Positions 44,827 through 54,053 of a DNA stretch of 64,000 nucleotides are shown here, piece by piece. The notes under the pieces were generated by a model. That model ran no database searches. It saw nothing but the letters and a program-made list of their open reading frames with translations, and was not told the origin of the DNA. Position numbers and translations under genes: made by a program. How positions within the stretch are numbered: the first letter of the stretch is position 1; every line of letters starts with the position of its first letter. Source of the stretch: an uncultured Gammaproteobacteria bacterium (GTDB lineage Bacteria > Pseudomonadota > Gammaproteobacteria > Arenicellales > JAANXG01); contig CAMYJT010000001.1 of the NCBI GenBank assembly GCA_947258785.1, positions 1 to 64,000 on the forward strand. Reading direction: 5' to 3'.

Positions 44827-46001
44827 GCACGACCAACGACAACCGCAGTACGATGAGCGCCGAGCGCTTCGTCTCGCAGGCACCGTTCGATCCATACTCC
44901 ATCGAAGCGCTGACGACAGAGCAGGAACGGTACTACCTCGCATCACAGTGGCAATTGATGTGGTGGAAGTTGAAGCGTCACCGCTTGGCGGTCTTCTGCG
45001 GGCTGATACTTCTGTTGCTCTACTCCTCGACTTTGATCACAGAGATATTGGCGCCGTACAACCTGCAGACCCGTCACACCAATTACATCTACGCCCCACC
45101 GCAAGCGGTACATTGGATTCATCAAGGTGAATTGATTGGACCGTTTGTTTACGGCCTACGCTATCAGCTCAACATGACAAATCTGAAGCGGGAGTACTTT
45201 CTTGACACGGACCAGATTTGGAAATTGCGGTTCTTCTGCCGGGGGGACGGGTATCGGTTTTGGGGACTGTTCGAGTCGCGTTTTCACCTCATGTGCCCGG
45301 CAGAAGGCGGGGCGGTGTTTTTACTCGGTACCGACCGACTCGGACGGGATCTGCTGTCGCGCATACTCTACGGTGCCCGCATCTCGCTGACCATAGGTCT
45401 GCTCGGAATCGCCATCAGCTTTGCCTTGGGCATCGTCATCGGTGGTCTCGCCGGTTACTACGGAGGCTGGATCGATAATGTGATACAACGACTCATCGAG
45501 ATCCTCCGTTCCTTTCCCGAACTGCCGCTGTGGATGGCCCTATCCGCGGTATTGCCCGTCAATTGGAGCCCGGTACTGGTGTTCTTTGGCATCACCGTGA
45601 TCCTCGCGCTGCTGGATTGGACTGGACTCGCGCGCGCTGTCCGCTCCAAGCTGTTATCGCTGCGTGAGGAAGACTACTGCACCGCGGCCCAATTAATGGG
45701 TGCGTCCCCACGCCGGATTATCGGCCGTCATCTGCTGCCGGGTTTTCTGAGTCATCTCATCGCCTCAGCAACCCTGTCGATACCCTCGATGATTCTCGGT
45801 GAGACCGCACTCAGTTTTCTCGGCCTGGGACTGCGTCCGCCAATCACCAGCTGGGGGGTGTTGCTCAATGAGGCGCAAAACATAAACGTGGTCGCCCTGT
45901 ATCCATGGCTGATGCTGCCGGTGGTCCCGGTCATTATCGTCATCCTCGCCTTCAACTTTTTCGGCGACGGCCTGCGCGATGCCGCGGACCCTTACAAATA
46001 G
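44823..46001 (+). CDS. Peptide ABC importer permease (DppC-like)
   Basis: A 392-residue permease of the DppC/OppC type. The N-terminal amphipathic segment ends with W-W-K-L-K-R-H-R-L-A, the typical OppC_N signature before the first helix. A long periplasmic insert (about residues 75-160) separates it from the core with G-T-D-R-L-G-R-D-L-L-S-R. The EAA loop contains A-A-Q-L-M-G-A-S-P-R-R-I-I-G-R-H. The insert is longer than in E. coli DppC and resembles YejE. It is the last gene of the importer operon, converging with the methyltransferase gene 4 bases away. Confidence 0.93.
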   Translation: MSTTNDNRSTMSAERFVSQAPFDPYSIEALTTEQERYYLASQWQLMWWKLKRHRLAVFCGLILLLLYSSTLITEILAPYNLQTRHTNYIYAPPQAVHWIHQGELIGPFVYGLRYQLNMTNLKREYFLDTDQIWKLRFFCRGDGYRFWGLFESRFHLMCPAEGGAVFLLGTDRLGRDLLSRILYGARISLTIGLLGIAISFALGIVIGGLAGYYGGWIDNVIQRLIEILRSFPELPLWMALSAVLPVNWSPVLVFFGITVILALLDWTGLARAVRSKLLSLREEDYCTAAQLMGASPRRIIGRHLLPGFLSHLIASATLSIPSMILGETALSFLGLGLRPPITSWGVLLNEAQNINVVALYPWLMLPVVPVIIVILAFNFFGDGLRDAADPYK

Positions 46002-46005
46002 GGCG

Positions 46006-46542
46006 TCATCTGTCATCGACGCGATACATGAAGTAGTCCCAGTCGCCCGCCTCTGGCGGCAACGGCAGGCGCGACCAGCGGCTACACCGCATCTGGCGGT
46101 CGGTAAGCACAATACCGCCGTCGCACATCAACTCGTCGATTAGGGGCGCCAGATCCTGGACCAGTCGGGCGTCGCGTGCCCAATCCTTCGATCCGATGTC
46201 GGCATGCGCCAAGACAATAGATCCACGTAAACGTGTTATCACAGTCCGCAGGGTGTCGCGAAAATCGCCGAGAAACAGTTGCTGCGGATCGGGAACAAAG
46301 GCCGGCGGTGCGTGCACCTCGCGGTCAAACACCAGGATACTGCGGTCTGGAAGCCGCCGACGCAGATGGTCATAGGTACGGGCCTTACCCAGACCCAGCT
46401 CGAGCACTGAACCCGGCATCTCGCGGACGAGTCCAACGGCATGGTTCAAACAGGCGCGCTGGGCGACCAGCCGCCGGATCATGCGTTCCAGCAGGCTGCC
46501 GCACTGCGAATCCACGTCGCCGCCGTCGCTCACCCCGCTCAC
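46006..46542 (-). CDS. Small class I SAM-dependent methyltransferase
   Basis: A 178-residue predicted methyltransferase. The SAM-binding motif I is V-L-E-L-G-L-G-K-A-R-T-Y, followed by an acidic loop after strand 2 (V-F-D-R-E-V-H) and H-A-D-I-G in the strand 4 position. It resembles the small S-adenosyl-methionine methyltransferase family (Methyltransf_17-like). The GTG start at 46542 overlaps the stop of the upstream ABC-transporter gene (GTGA), so the two are co-translated. The substrate is unknown; context suggests a glycan or lipid carried by the transporter. Confidence 0.75.
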   Translation of the reverse strand: MSGVSDGGDVDSQCGSLLERMIRRLVAQRACLNHAVGLVREMPGSVLELGLGKARTYDHLRRRLPDRSILVFDREVHAPPAFVPDPQQLFLGDFRDTLRTVITRLRGSIVLAHADIGSKDWARDARLVQDLAPLIDELMCDGGIVLTDRQMRCSRWSRLPLPPEAGDWDYFMYRVDDR

Positions 46543-49184
46543 GAACCGGCCGGCAACAGCCTTGGAAACCAGTCCCCTCGACTGCTGAGTTCCTCATAGG
46601 AACCCTGCTCGCGGATCTTACCGGCGTCCATGACAAGAACATGTTCGAAGTGCCGCGCCAGTTCGGCGCGATCGGAAATCCAGATCAGGGAAGTGTTCTT
46701 TCGCCACGCAATGACACTCTGCAGCAGTTCGAGCTCGGCCGACGGATCCAGGGCGCCGCTGGCCTCATTGACGATCAGGACGTCCGGGGACTTGATCAGA
46801 CAGCGGGCAACAGCTAGTTTTTGCCGCAGCCCGAGGCTGAGCCGCGACCCGCCGATGCCGACCTGATAATCGAGACCAACCTCAGTGATCACCCGCCTCA
46901 GGTCCAACGCGTCCATCGTCTCAGCAATCAATTCGCCGACGCGGGACTGGGCCCTGGCCTGTTGCGGGTTTAATCGCCCGAACAATATATTGTCCTGTAT
47001 GGAGATCGCTGAATTGAAGCGGTCCGGATCGAAACCCGCAACCGTGGATTCCCGCGCCGCCAACCGGTCGGCCAGTAGCTGGCGCGCAGTCAGCAGGCGG
47101 GTCTGCAACTGCTCGCCGATCAAGCCCAGGCGATGCTGCGCTGGGATCAGCTTGAAGGTGAGCGATAGCAGCTGTATCCGGTCGTCTTCCTCTAAATTTT
47201 CAATGCCCTGTTCTTCTGCACGCATCACCAGCTTGCGGAATTCCGGTAAATTATCGGCACTGATGAAGCTGAATTGTTCAAACAATTCACTGTCCGGATC
47301 CACATCGGCAAACAGCTCGATCATGGTTTCCGCGACCTGTTTGCCGATTTCCACCATTTCGACGGTGAGTCCGACCTCATCCAACACCTGCCGGACGTCG
47401 GCTTGGGACGCCAACTGCTCGAGCGCCAACTCAGCGTCCCGGGCGGTCCCGAACAGTAGATTCTCCGCGACCGTCATGTTCGTGTTGTAACGATCGCGGT
47501 CGAATGGCTGCACCAGATCGACGAAATCGGGTTCACGCAGTCGGTCACGAAGCCGATGCCGCGCCGCCAGTACACGCTCGACCAGATCTGGATAGTCGCC
47601 GGGGTCAACCTGTCCGCGCAGGCCCAGCCTGTAGATGTCTTCGTCCAGTTTACAGGCTTGCGCTATTTCGAGAGCTTTGTCAGCGAGGCCTTCCGCATCG
47701 GACACCCCGGCAGCGGAATAATCCGTCCAGTCGGCGCGAATGTCGTCAGGGCTGTTGCTGGCGGCGATCGCGGCCGCCTGTTCCCGCTCTCTTGCCTGAC
47801 GACCGGCCTCGTCGTATTCGTATTCCCGCATTGGCCGGTGCCGGAGCCCGTAGAACAGGTTGTCGCCCACGGACCCGGAAAATATGAAGGCGTTCTGACC
47901 GACATAGGCCATTCGCCGACCGATGACCGACTCCGGCAGTGCCGCCAGATCTTGCTCATTTATAGTGATGCGCCCGCCGGTGGGAGTCAGCAGGCGGGCG
48001 AGCAGCATTCCGAGTTCGCTTTTGCCGCTGCCGCCAAGCCCGACGGTAATGACGTGGGTGCTCACGTCGAAGCCAAAACTGGCGCCGTCGACAATTCTGA
48101 CCGCGTCGTCCTCCGAGTACGTCAAATTGGTCGACACCAGTCGGCCCGCCATCGGCACGATTTCCTCGGCCTCTCGATCCAACAATGCTTCGTCCAACAT
48201 GTTCTCAGGTTGAAACTGTTCAATCACCTGGGCGTACTTCACACGGATGTCTTCCTTGGTTTGATAGTACTTGAGCAGTGTCTTCCATGGGTCCGATATA
48301 TCCTTGTACGCCGCCAGAGCAGCGATAAGGGCACCCAGCGACAGCTCACCAATAATGACGAAATAACCTCCCATTGAGTAGAAGAAGAACGGCGTGACCT
48401 TGTCCAGAAAATTATTCAGGAACTTTATGAAAAATTTACGCCGGAACAGCTCATAGCGAATATGGAAGATCCTGCCCAGGATGTCCCCCGTCACCGCACG
48501 GACAAAGTGCGAAGTGTTGTGAACATGTATTTCGGTTATGCCAGAAACGCTTTCACCGATACGGTCGGACAGTTGCCGAACATTGCGTATCCGCTCCTTG
48601 TTCAGATTGTTGACCTTTCTCTGCAGCTTCGGTATCACATACATCTGCAATGGATACATCATGATCGACGCGACCCCGAGTAATACGTCCTGATTGAAGA
48701 TAAAGAAAAGATAGGTGAGCAGTAGACCGCCCTGGAACGCTGGCAGCGCAAACGCCTCCCCGATGAAGCCGCCGAGAGGCTCGGTCTCGGCGACGATCAT
48801 CGGAATGACTTCACCCTGAGAGGTGCGTTTGAACTGAGGAATCGGGAAGCGCAGCAACCGTTGGTAGAGTTCGTACCGCAAACGACGGAGCATCCGCTCT
48901 CCGACAACTCCTCGGTATACATTTAAAAAATATTTAAAACCACCGTTAACAACCACCAACGCCAGGTAAATGACACAAAGTATCAGCAGAAACTTGATTT
49001 GATTGAGTTCGACACCCAAAATCGAGTACGGCATCCCCTTGCCCCCGATGGCCTCGTTGATGATCCGTTTTGGCACCTCCAGAGTTATATAGACAAACGG
49101 CAGAGACAGGGCCGTAAATAAGATCAATAAAATCTGATTTTTATAAGTGTGCTTGAGAATGTAGCGGTAGATTGAGGATTCCAT
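46539..49184 (-). CDS. ABC exporter-like protein with oversized, degenerate nucleotide-binding domain
   Basis: An 881-residue fused ABC protein. Residues 1-310 form a type I exporter membrane domain (about six helices). The nucleotide-binding domain starts near 345, with Walker A G-L-G-G-S-G-K-S (382-389) and the Q-loop at Q430. About 350 residues are then inserted before the signature S-L-G-L-R-Q (783-788); a normal domain has roughly 50. The segment type D/E-N-(I/L)-(L/F)-(F/Y)-G occurs three times (441, 574, 731), as if the helical subdomain had been multiplied. Walker B ends N806-E807 instead of D-E, and the switch histidine is replaced by D838. ATP hydrolysis may be altered. The substrate is unknown; the neighbours are glycan genes. 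Confidence 0.85.
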   Translation of the reverse strand: MESSIYRYILKHTYKNQILLILFTALSLPFVYITLEVPKRIINEAIGGKGMPYSILGVELNQIKFLLILCVIYLALVVVNGGFKYFLNVYRGVVGERMLRRLRYELYQRLLRFPIPQFKRTSQGEVIPMIVAETEPLGGFIGEAFALPAFQGGLLLTYLFFIFNQDVLLGVASIMMYPLQMYVIPKLQRKVNNLNKERIRNVRQLSDRIGESVSGITEIHVHNTSHFVRAVTGDILGRIFHIRYELFRRKFFIKFLNNFLDKVTPFFFYSMGGYFVIIGELSLGALIAALAAYKDISDPWKTLLKYYQTKEDIRVKYAQVIEQFQPENMLDEALLDREAEEIVPMAGRLVSTNLTYSEDDAVRIVDGASFGFDVSTHVITVGLGGSGKSELGMLLARLLTPTGGRITINEQDLAALPESVIGRRMAYVGQNAFIFSGSVGDNLFYGLRHRPMREYEYDEAGRQAREREQAAAIAASNSPDDIRADWTDYSAAGVSDAEGLADKALEIAQACKLDEDIYRLGLRGQVDPGDYPDLVERVLAARHRLRDRLREPDFVDLVQPFDRDRYNTNMTVAENLLFGTARDAELALEQLASQADVRQVLDEVGLTVEMVEIGKQVAETMIELFADVDPDSELFEQFSFISADNLPEFRKLVMRAEEQGIENLEEDDRIQLLSLTFKLIPAQHRLGLIGEQLQTRLLTARQLLADRLAARESTVAGFDPDRFNSAISIQDNILFGRLNPQQARAQSRVGELIAETMDALDLRRVITEVGLDYQVGIGGSRLSLGLRQKLAVARCLIKSPDVLIVNEASGALDPSAELELLQSVIAWRKNTSLIWISDRAELARHFEHVLVMDAGKIREQGSYEELSSRGDWFPRLLPAGS

Positions 49185-49312
49185 AATTTCCTGTCGACGA
49201 GTGAAACAACGGTTATCGTTCGGGAGAGGCTGACGATGGCGTTACGGGTAGCTTACAAGCGCTGTCATATCGACTCAATAAATCGGGCAGGCTTTTTGTT
49301 GGCCAACGAGGT

Positions 49313-50023
49313 ATGCGCTTAATCATCCTGACAACGGGATCTGTCCGACGACGCTATTACGTAAACGCGTTGCAATCCAGCGTTCCGGTCACTCGGGTTT
49401 TTGTTGAAACCGGCAGCCGGTCACCACCATTCGACACCCATCACCCTTATGAGGATGACAGTAAAGTCTACGAAAAACGGGTTTGGTTCAATGACGCGGC
49501 ACCGCCTTTCGACCGCCTCGGTGACGTCGAGTGTTTTACTTCCCTAAATGACCGGCGTGCAGTGCGCGCGATTGCTGCCGCCGCGCCCGATGTCATAATC
49601 GTATTCGGCACAGGTAAACTGAATAGCTCCGTAATGGGGATTTGTCCCCGGGACATCTACAACATCCATTCCGGGAATCCCGAGCGCTACCGCGGTCTGG
49701 ACGCCCATCTGTGGGCGATTTATCATCGCGACTTCGGCGATCTCATCGTCACTCTGCACCGGGTTACCCCAACACTAGACCGCGGGGAAATCTTTACGTC
49801 GATGCCCGTATGCGTGGTTCCGCAGATGCGCCTTCACCAGTTCCGGCGCGCCAGCACCGAAGCCGCCGTGGCCGTGTCGCACACGGCGATCGAGGAATGG
49901 CTGCACCACGGTGGCATCGGCACGCGCCCGCAGCGCAGCGTCGGACGTTATTATTCGTTCATGCCCGTTGTGCTCAAAGATATCTGCGTCAAGCGGTTTG
50001 AACGCTACACAGCGCAGCTATGA
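49313..50023 (+). CDS. Formyltransferase-like protein (sugar N-formyltransferase type)
   Basis: A 236-residue protein of the methionyl-tRNA/GAR formyltransferase superfamily. The catalytic Asn-His-Asp set is visible as N-I-H-S-G near residue 116 (with N and H) and the Asp in T-L-D-R-G-E-I. G-N-P-E-R-Y-R-G replaces the classic L-P-x-Y-R-G. It lacks the tRNA-binding C-terminal domain and is too short for Fmt. Position and size suggest formylation of an amino sugar in the following glycan operon with 10-formyl-tetrahydrofolate. Its stop overlaps the next gene by 4 bases. Confidence 0.78.
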   Translation: MRLIILTTGSVRRRYYVNALQSSVPVTRVFVETGSRSPPFDTHHPYEDDSKVYEKRVWFNDAAPPFDRLGDVECFTSLNDRRAVRAIAAAAPDVIIVFGTGKLNSSVMGICPRDIYNIHSGNPERYRGLDAHLWAIYHRDFGDLIVTLHRVTPTLDRGEIFTSMPVCVVPQMRLHQFRRASTEAAVAVSHTAIEEWLHHGGIGTRPQRSVGRYYSFMPVVLKDICVKRFERYTAQL

Positions 50024-51279
50024 ACAAAGTCCCCGGCCCAAGCGAGACGGTGGGATTTGTCCTCAAGGGCTACCCGAGGCTGTCCGAAACCTTTATCGCA
50101 CAGGAGATTCGCGAACTGGAGCGACGTGGTTTGAATATCGTGGTCATATCTCTGCGCCGACCCACTGAATCCAGCGTCCACCCGGTGCACACCGAGATCC
50201 ACGCCGATGTGTTGTACGTCCCCGAGTACCTGTACCGGGAGCCGCTGCGGGTCTTCAAGGCCTGGCTGTACTGCCGCCGGCTGCCGGGCTACCGGAGCCT
50301 GTGGCGCCGCTGGATCCGCGATCTCGAACGCGATCGCTCCGCGAGCCGGGTGCGGCGTTTCGGCCAAGCCCTGGTATTGTGTCGGGAGGCAGGCCAGCGA
50401 GTACATCAGTTGCACGCACATTTCATGCACACACCAGGGTCTGTGGCGTGTTACGCGAGTCGCTTGCTCGGCATTACTTGGAGCTGCTCGGCCCACGCCA
50501 AGGACATCTGGACCACTCCGGAGTGGGAGACGAGGACCAAGTTGGCGGACTGCGCGTGGCTGACGACGTGTACCCTGACAAACGCTGACTATTTGCGCAG
50601 CCTGGCCTCGTCGCCGGACAAAATCGTAGTAAATTATCATGGCCTGGACACCCAGCGTTTTCCAAGCTTCGACGCCGGGCGACCGCCGCGTGACGGTAGC
50701 AATCCCGATGATCCGGTGGTGGTCCTCTCCGTCGGTCGCGCCGTGGACAAGAAGGGCTACCACGATGTCCTTCCGGCCTTAGCCGAGCTGCCTGCCTCCT
50801 GCCACTGGCGGTTTGTGCACATCGGCGACGGTGCCTGCCTGCCTGCTTTGCAGCGACGGGCGCGTGAGTTGCGGATCGATGGGCGCGTCGCCTGGCTGGG
50901 GGCCATGGCTCAGCCGGAGCTCCTGAGCTGGTACCGGCAGGCCGATGTATTCGTCTTGGCGAGCCGCGTCAGTGAAAACGGCGATCGAGACGGTTTACCC
51001 AATGTACTGCTGGAGGCCTTGAGTCAACGCCTCGCAGTGGTGACGACAACGGTCTCTGGCATCCCGGAGCTGATCCACCATGACCGGCATGGGCTACTGG
51101 TCACACCGGCGGATACCGCCGGTCTGACCGATGGTTTGTATCGACTGATCACGGATCCGCAGCTGCGAAATCGACTCGGCGACTCCGGTGATATACGGGT
51201 GCGTAAGCGCTTCTCCCTGCATGCCAATATCGGTGGCATTGCCGAGCGGTTCGGCCTGCACGAGGCAGGCGGGCAATGA
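50020..51279 (+). CDS. GT4-family glycosyltransferase
   Basis: A 419-residue GT-B glycosyltransferase of the WcaL/colanic-acid type: the start V-L-K-G-Y-P-R-L-S-E-T-F-I-A-Q-E-I is typical. H-A-H-F appears near residue 130. The donor domain has V-G-R-A-V-D-K-K-G and the retaining motif E-N-G-D-R-D-G-L-P-N-V-L-L-E-A. It overlaps both neighbours by 4 bases, so it is translated with them. It builds a cell-surface or exopolysaccharide unit. Confidence 0.9.
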   Translation: MNKVPGPSETVGFVLKGYPRLSETFIAQEIRELERRGLNIVVISLRRPTESSVHPVHTEIHADVLYVPEYLYREPLRVFKAWLYCRRLPGYRSLWRRWIRDLERDRSASRVRRFGQALVLCREAGQRVHQLHAHFMHTPGSVACYASRLLGITWSCSAHAKDIWTTPEWETRTKLADCAWLTTCTLTNADYLRSLASSPDKIVVNYHGLDTQRFPSFDAGRPPRDGSNPDDPVVVLSVGRAVDKKGYHDVLPALAELPASCHWRFVHIGDGACLPALQRRARELRIDGRVAWLGAMAQPELLSWYRQADVFVLASRVSENGDRDGLPNVLLEALSQRLAVVTTTVSGIPELIHHDRHGLLVTPADTAGLTDGLYRLITDPQLRNRLGDSGDIRVRKRFSLHANIGGIAERFGLHEAGGQ

Positions 51280-52457
51280 TCGTGGCCTTTTACGCGCCGA
51301 TGAAACCGCCCGACCATGCGCGGCCATCGGGCGATCGGCGGATGGGGCGCCTGCTCATTCGGGCCCTGGAAGCAAACGGACACCAGGTACTGAGACCGTC
51401 GCGATTCAGAACTTGGGACCCGACCGGCGATGCACACCGGCAACACCGGCTCGCACGCATTGGCAGTTGGCACGCAAACCGTCTGATCAGCCGATGGTGC
51501 GGGAAATCCGCCCCGCCGGCGCCCCAGATCTGGATCACCTATCACGTCTATCACAAGGCCCCGGACTGGATCGGGCCGGACGTCTGCACAAGCTTACGCA
51601 TACCGTATGTCATCATCGAAGCATCGCATGCCGCCAAACAGACCGACGGCAAGTGGGCGCTGGGCTGTGCCGCCGCCGGCCGTGCGATTACTCAGGCCAA
51701 CGTCGTAATTACGATGAACTCAGACGACACCCCGGGGATCGTCCAACTTCGAAACGGCGGGGCGGGCTTGGTGTCCATGTCACCGTTTCTTGAACCGCCG
51801 GTGCAGTGGACGCCGGTTGTCGCTCGTCGTGATCGGTCGTGGCTGTTGAGGGAGCACGCGATAAGACCCGGCCGACCCTGGTTGATCACGGTGGCCATGA
51901 TGCGGCACGACAGTAAACTCGAGTCATACCGGCTGCTGGCCCAGGCTTTACGCAGCCTGCTCGATTCACCTTGGTCGTTGATGATCGTCGGTGGCGGCCC
52001 GGCGCACAAACAGGTGCGTGAGGCATTCGGACGACTGCCGCGTGAACGCGTTTTTTTCCTCGGTGAGCTGGACAGCAACCGCATCTACGACTGCCTGCGC
52101 GCCAGCGATCTGTTTGTATGGCCGGCAGTCAATGAGGCTTACGGGATGGCGCTGTTGGAGGCTCACGCCTGCGGTGTTCCGATCGTCGCGGGGCGCTATG
52201 GAGGTGTCGCTGACATTGTTCTACACGGTGAGACGGGCCTCTTGGTCACTGACTGCAGCGCGGCGAACTTCGCTCTAGCAGTCCGCAGCCTGCTGGACGA
52301 TCCCAAGCAACTCCAAGGAATGCGCGGTCGGGCCAGACGTAAGGTCGAGAACCATCACAACATCGAGACCGCTCGACAGGTCCTGGACCAAGCCCTCAGT
52401 GACGCGGTGCAATCGGGCCGTGCGCCCAACACTACTATCCAAGTTGCCGAGAGCTAA
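51276..52457 (+). CDS. GT4-family glycosyltransferase
   Basis: A 393-residue GT-B enzyme. The N-terminal A-F-Y-A-P-M-K-P-P-D-H strand-loop and the substrate-side Y-H-V-Y-H-K-A-P-D motif are distinct from the preceding glycosyltransferase. The donor domain has V-G-G-G-P-A-H-K and N-E-A-Y-G-M-A-L-L-E-A-H-A-C-G-V-P. Coupled to the upstream glycosyltransferase by ATGA. The next gene begins 3 bases after its stop. Confidence 0.88.
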   Translation: MIVAFYAPMKPPDHARPSGDRRMGRLLIRALEANGHQVLRPSRFRTWDPTGDAHRQHRLARIGSWHANRLISRWCGKSAPPAPQIWITYHVYHKAPDWIGPDVCTSLRIPYVIIEASHAAKQTDGKWALGCAAAGRAITQANVVITMNSDDTPGIVQLRNGGAGLVSMSPFLEPPVQWTPVVARRDRSWLLREHAIRPGRPWLITVAMMRHDSKLESYRLLAQALRSLLDSPWSLMIVGGGPAHKQVREAFGRLPRERVFFLGELDSNRIYDCLRASDLFVWPAVNEAYGMALLEAHACGVPIVAGRYGGVADIVLHGETGLLVTDCSAANFALAVRSLLDDPKQLQGMRGRARRKVENHHNIETARQVLDQALSDAVQSGRAPNTTIQVAES

Positions 52458-52460
52458 GCG

Positions 52461-53126
52461 GTGGCCGATCATATTTACCACCAGGAGATATTGAAAAACC
52501 TCGAGGGACGCTTCGCCAAGGCGTTCATCGACGACGTGTCGGCAACACTGGCGACGTTTGACGCACCGGGCTTGAGACCGGCGTTCAACAACAATCAAGT
52601 CACCGGCAAGCTGTGGCTGATCGACGCACTCCATCGAGTGGCGGGCCGGCAGCTCGGCACGATTTACGTATTGGGTGGGTGGTACGGTGTGCTGGCGGCG
52701 ATGCTGCTGAGCGATGATCGATTGTCCATTGAACTCGTCGTGAGTGTGGACCGGGATGCTACATGCAAGCCGGTCGCCGAATACTTAAACCGGCGCCATC
52801 TCGTCGAACGGGCATTTCAGGCCATCACCGCCGACATGTACGAGTTGGACTATCAAGCATTGATCAGCAGCTCAGAGCCGCGGCCCGGCCTTTGCATCAA
52901 CACATCATGCGAACATCTGGACCACTTCGGAGCCTGGTACGCCCGCGTGCCGGTCGGCACACTGCAGGTGCTGCAGTCGAACGATTACTACGCGTGTGAA
53001 GAGCATGTCAACTGCGTGTCGGACCTCGAGGCCTTCAAGCGCCAGGCGCCGATGCGGTCGACTCTGTTCGCCGGCGCTTTGCGATTGAAAAAGTACACCC
53101 GATTTATGCTAATCGGCTATAGATAG
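52461..53126 (+). CDS. SAM-methyltransferase-like protein of the glycan operon
   Basis: A 221-residue protein that starts at GTG 52461. I-Y-V-L-G-G-W-Y-G-V-L-A occupies the motif I position of class I methyltransferases. V-S-V-D-R-D follows as the strand-2 acidic loop, and C-I-N-T-S-C-E-H-L-D with W-Y-A-R-V-P-V-G-T is a conserved block seen in phage and bacterial homologues of unknown role. The lack of a normal G-x-G-x-G leaves catalytic activity uncertain. It closes the formyltransferase-GT-GT operon. Confidence 0.65.
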   Translation: MADHIYHQEILKNLEGRFAKAFIDDVSATLATFDAPGLRPAFNNNQVTGKLWLIDALHRVAGRQLGTIYVLGGWYGVLAAMLLSDDRLSIELVVSVDRDATCKPVAEYLNRRHLVERAFQAITADMYELDYQALISSSEPRPGLCINTSCEHLDHFGAWYARVPVGTLQVLQSNDYYACEEHVNCVSDLEAFKRQAPMRSTLFAGALRLKKYTRFMLIGYR

Positions 53127-53149
53127 CCGACGTTTAAGGCGTGGTTCAC

Positions 53150-54031
53150 CTATTGACGTACGGCCAGCCTGCGCGGGACACCGCCGGCCTTTTCGACGAC
53201 GGCGTCCAGGGCGTCGCCCAGTGTTCGGCGTTGTTCGTTGTAGAACACGCCGAGTGCCGGTCTGTCCGTTGTAGAGGCCTCGCTCATCGCTGCCAGTCGA
53301 TCACGCGAATCGTGATTATCGGGTAGATCGCGTACCTCCAGGTCCAGCCTGCGGTAGGTACGGTCCGTCTTGTCAAAGGTGACACAGGGCGACAGGATGT
53401 GGAGATATGAGAAACCACGGTGTTTGATCGCCCCACGGATCATCTCGGCGAGGTGATCCGGGCGCCCGGCGTAGGCCTGACCGACCCAGCTGGAGCCGTA
53501 GGCGAGCAGCATGGCAAGCGGATTGAGCGGTTCATCCTGGTTCTGGAACGGCGACGTCGGCGTCTTGAATCCAAGCGCAGAAGTCGGCGACACCTGCCCC
53601 TTGGTCAGTCCGTAAATCCCGTTGTCGAACAAAAGATAGGTGATGTCTACGTTGCGACGGGCCACATGGGGTATGTGGCCACCACCGATGGCAAATCCGT
53701 CGCCATCCCCGCCGACTACGATGACCGTCAGGTTTTCATTGGCGAGCTTGATACCGGTAGCCACTGGCAGGGTCCTTCCGTGCAGAGTGTGAAAACCATA
53801 GGTCTCCATGAAAAACGGAAACCGAGACGCGCACCCGATGCCGGATACCACGACGACGTCTTCGTTCGCCGTCCCGATCTCATTCAACGCCCAGGTAACG
53901 CCCTCGGTCATACTGTAGTACCCACAACCCGGGCACCACGTAGGTAGAGACTTGGAGCGATAGTGAAGACGCCCACTCGTGCGGATTTGTTCGAGTTTAT
54001 CCTCAAGATACACCGGATGTTCGATAGACAT
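53150..54031 (-). CDS. korB: 2-oxoacid:acceptor oxidoreductase beta subunit
   Basis: A 293-residue thiamine-pyrophosphate subunit of a 2-oxoglutarate or pyruvate oxidoreductase. The 4Fe-4S cysteines include C33 and C36 (W-C-P-G-C-G) and C67 (G-I-G-C-A-S), with another in S-P-C-V-T-F. The TPP/Mg motif is G-G-D-G-D (107-111) with N137. It oxidatively decarboxylates a 2-oxoacid with the alpha subunit encoded just upstream. GAGGT precedes the ATG. It is the last gene of a four-gene operon. Confidence 0.93.
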   Translation of the reverse strand: MSIEHPVYLEDKLEQIRTSGRLHYRSKSLPTWCPGCGYYSMTEGVTWALNEIGTANEDVVVVSGIGCASRFPFFMETYGFHTLHGRTLPVATGIKLANENLTVIVVGGDGDGFAIGGGHIPHVARRNVDITYLLFDNGIYGLTKGQVSPTSALGFKTPTSPFQNQDEPLNPLAMLLAYGSSWVGQAYAGRPDHLAEMIRGAIKHRGFSYLHILSPCVTFDKTDRTYRRLDLEVRDLPDNHDSRDRLAAMSEASTTDRPALGVFYNEQRRTLGDALDAVVEKAGGVPRRLAVRQ

Positions 54032-54053
54032 GTCGGTACCTCAGTTGTTTCGG

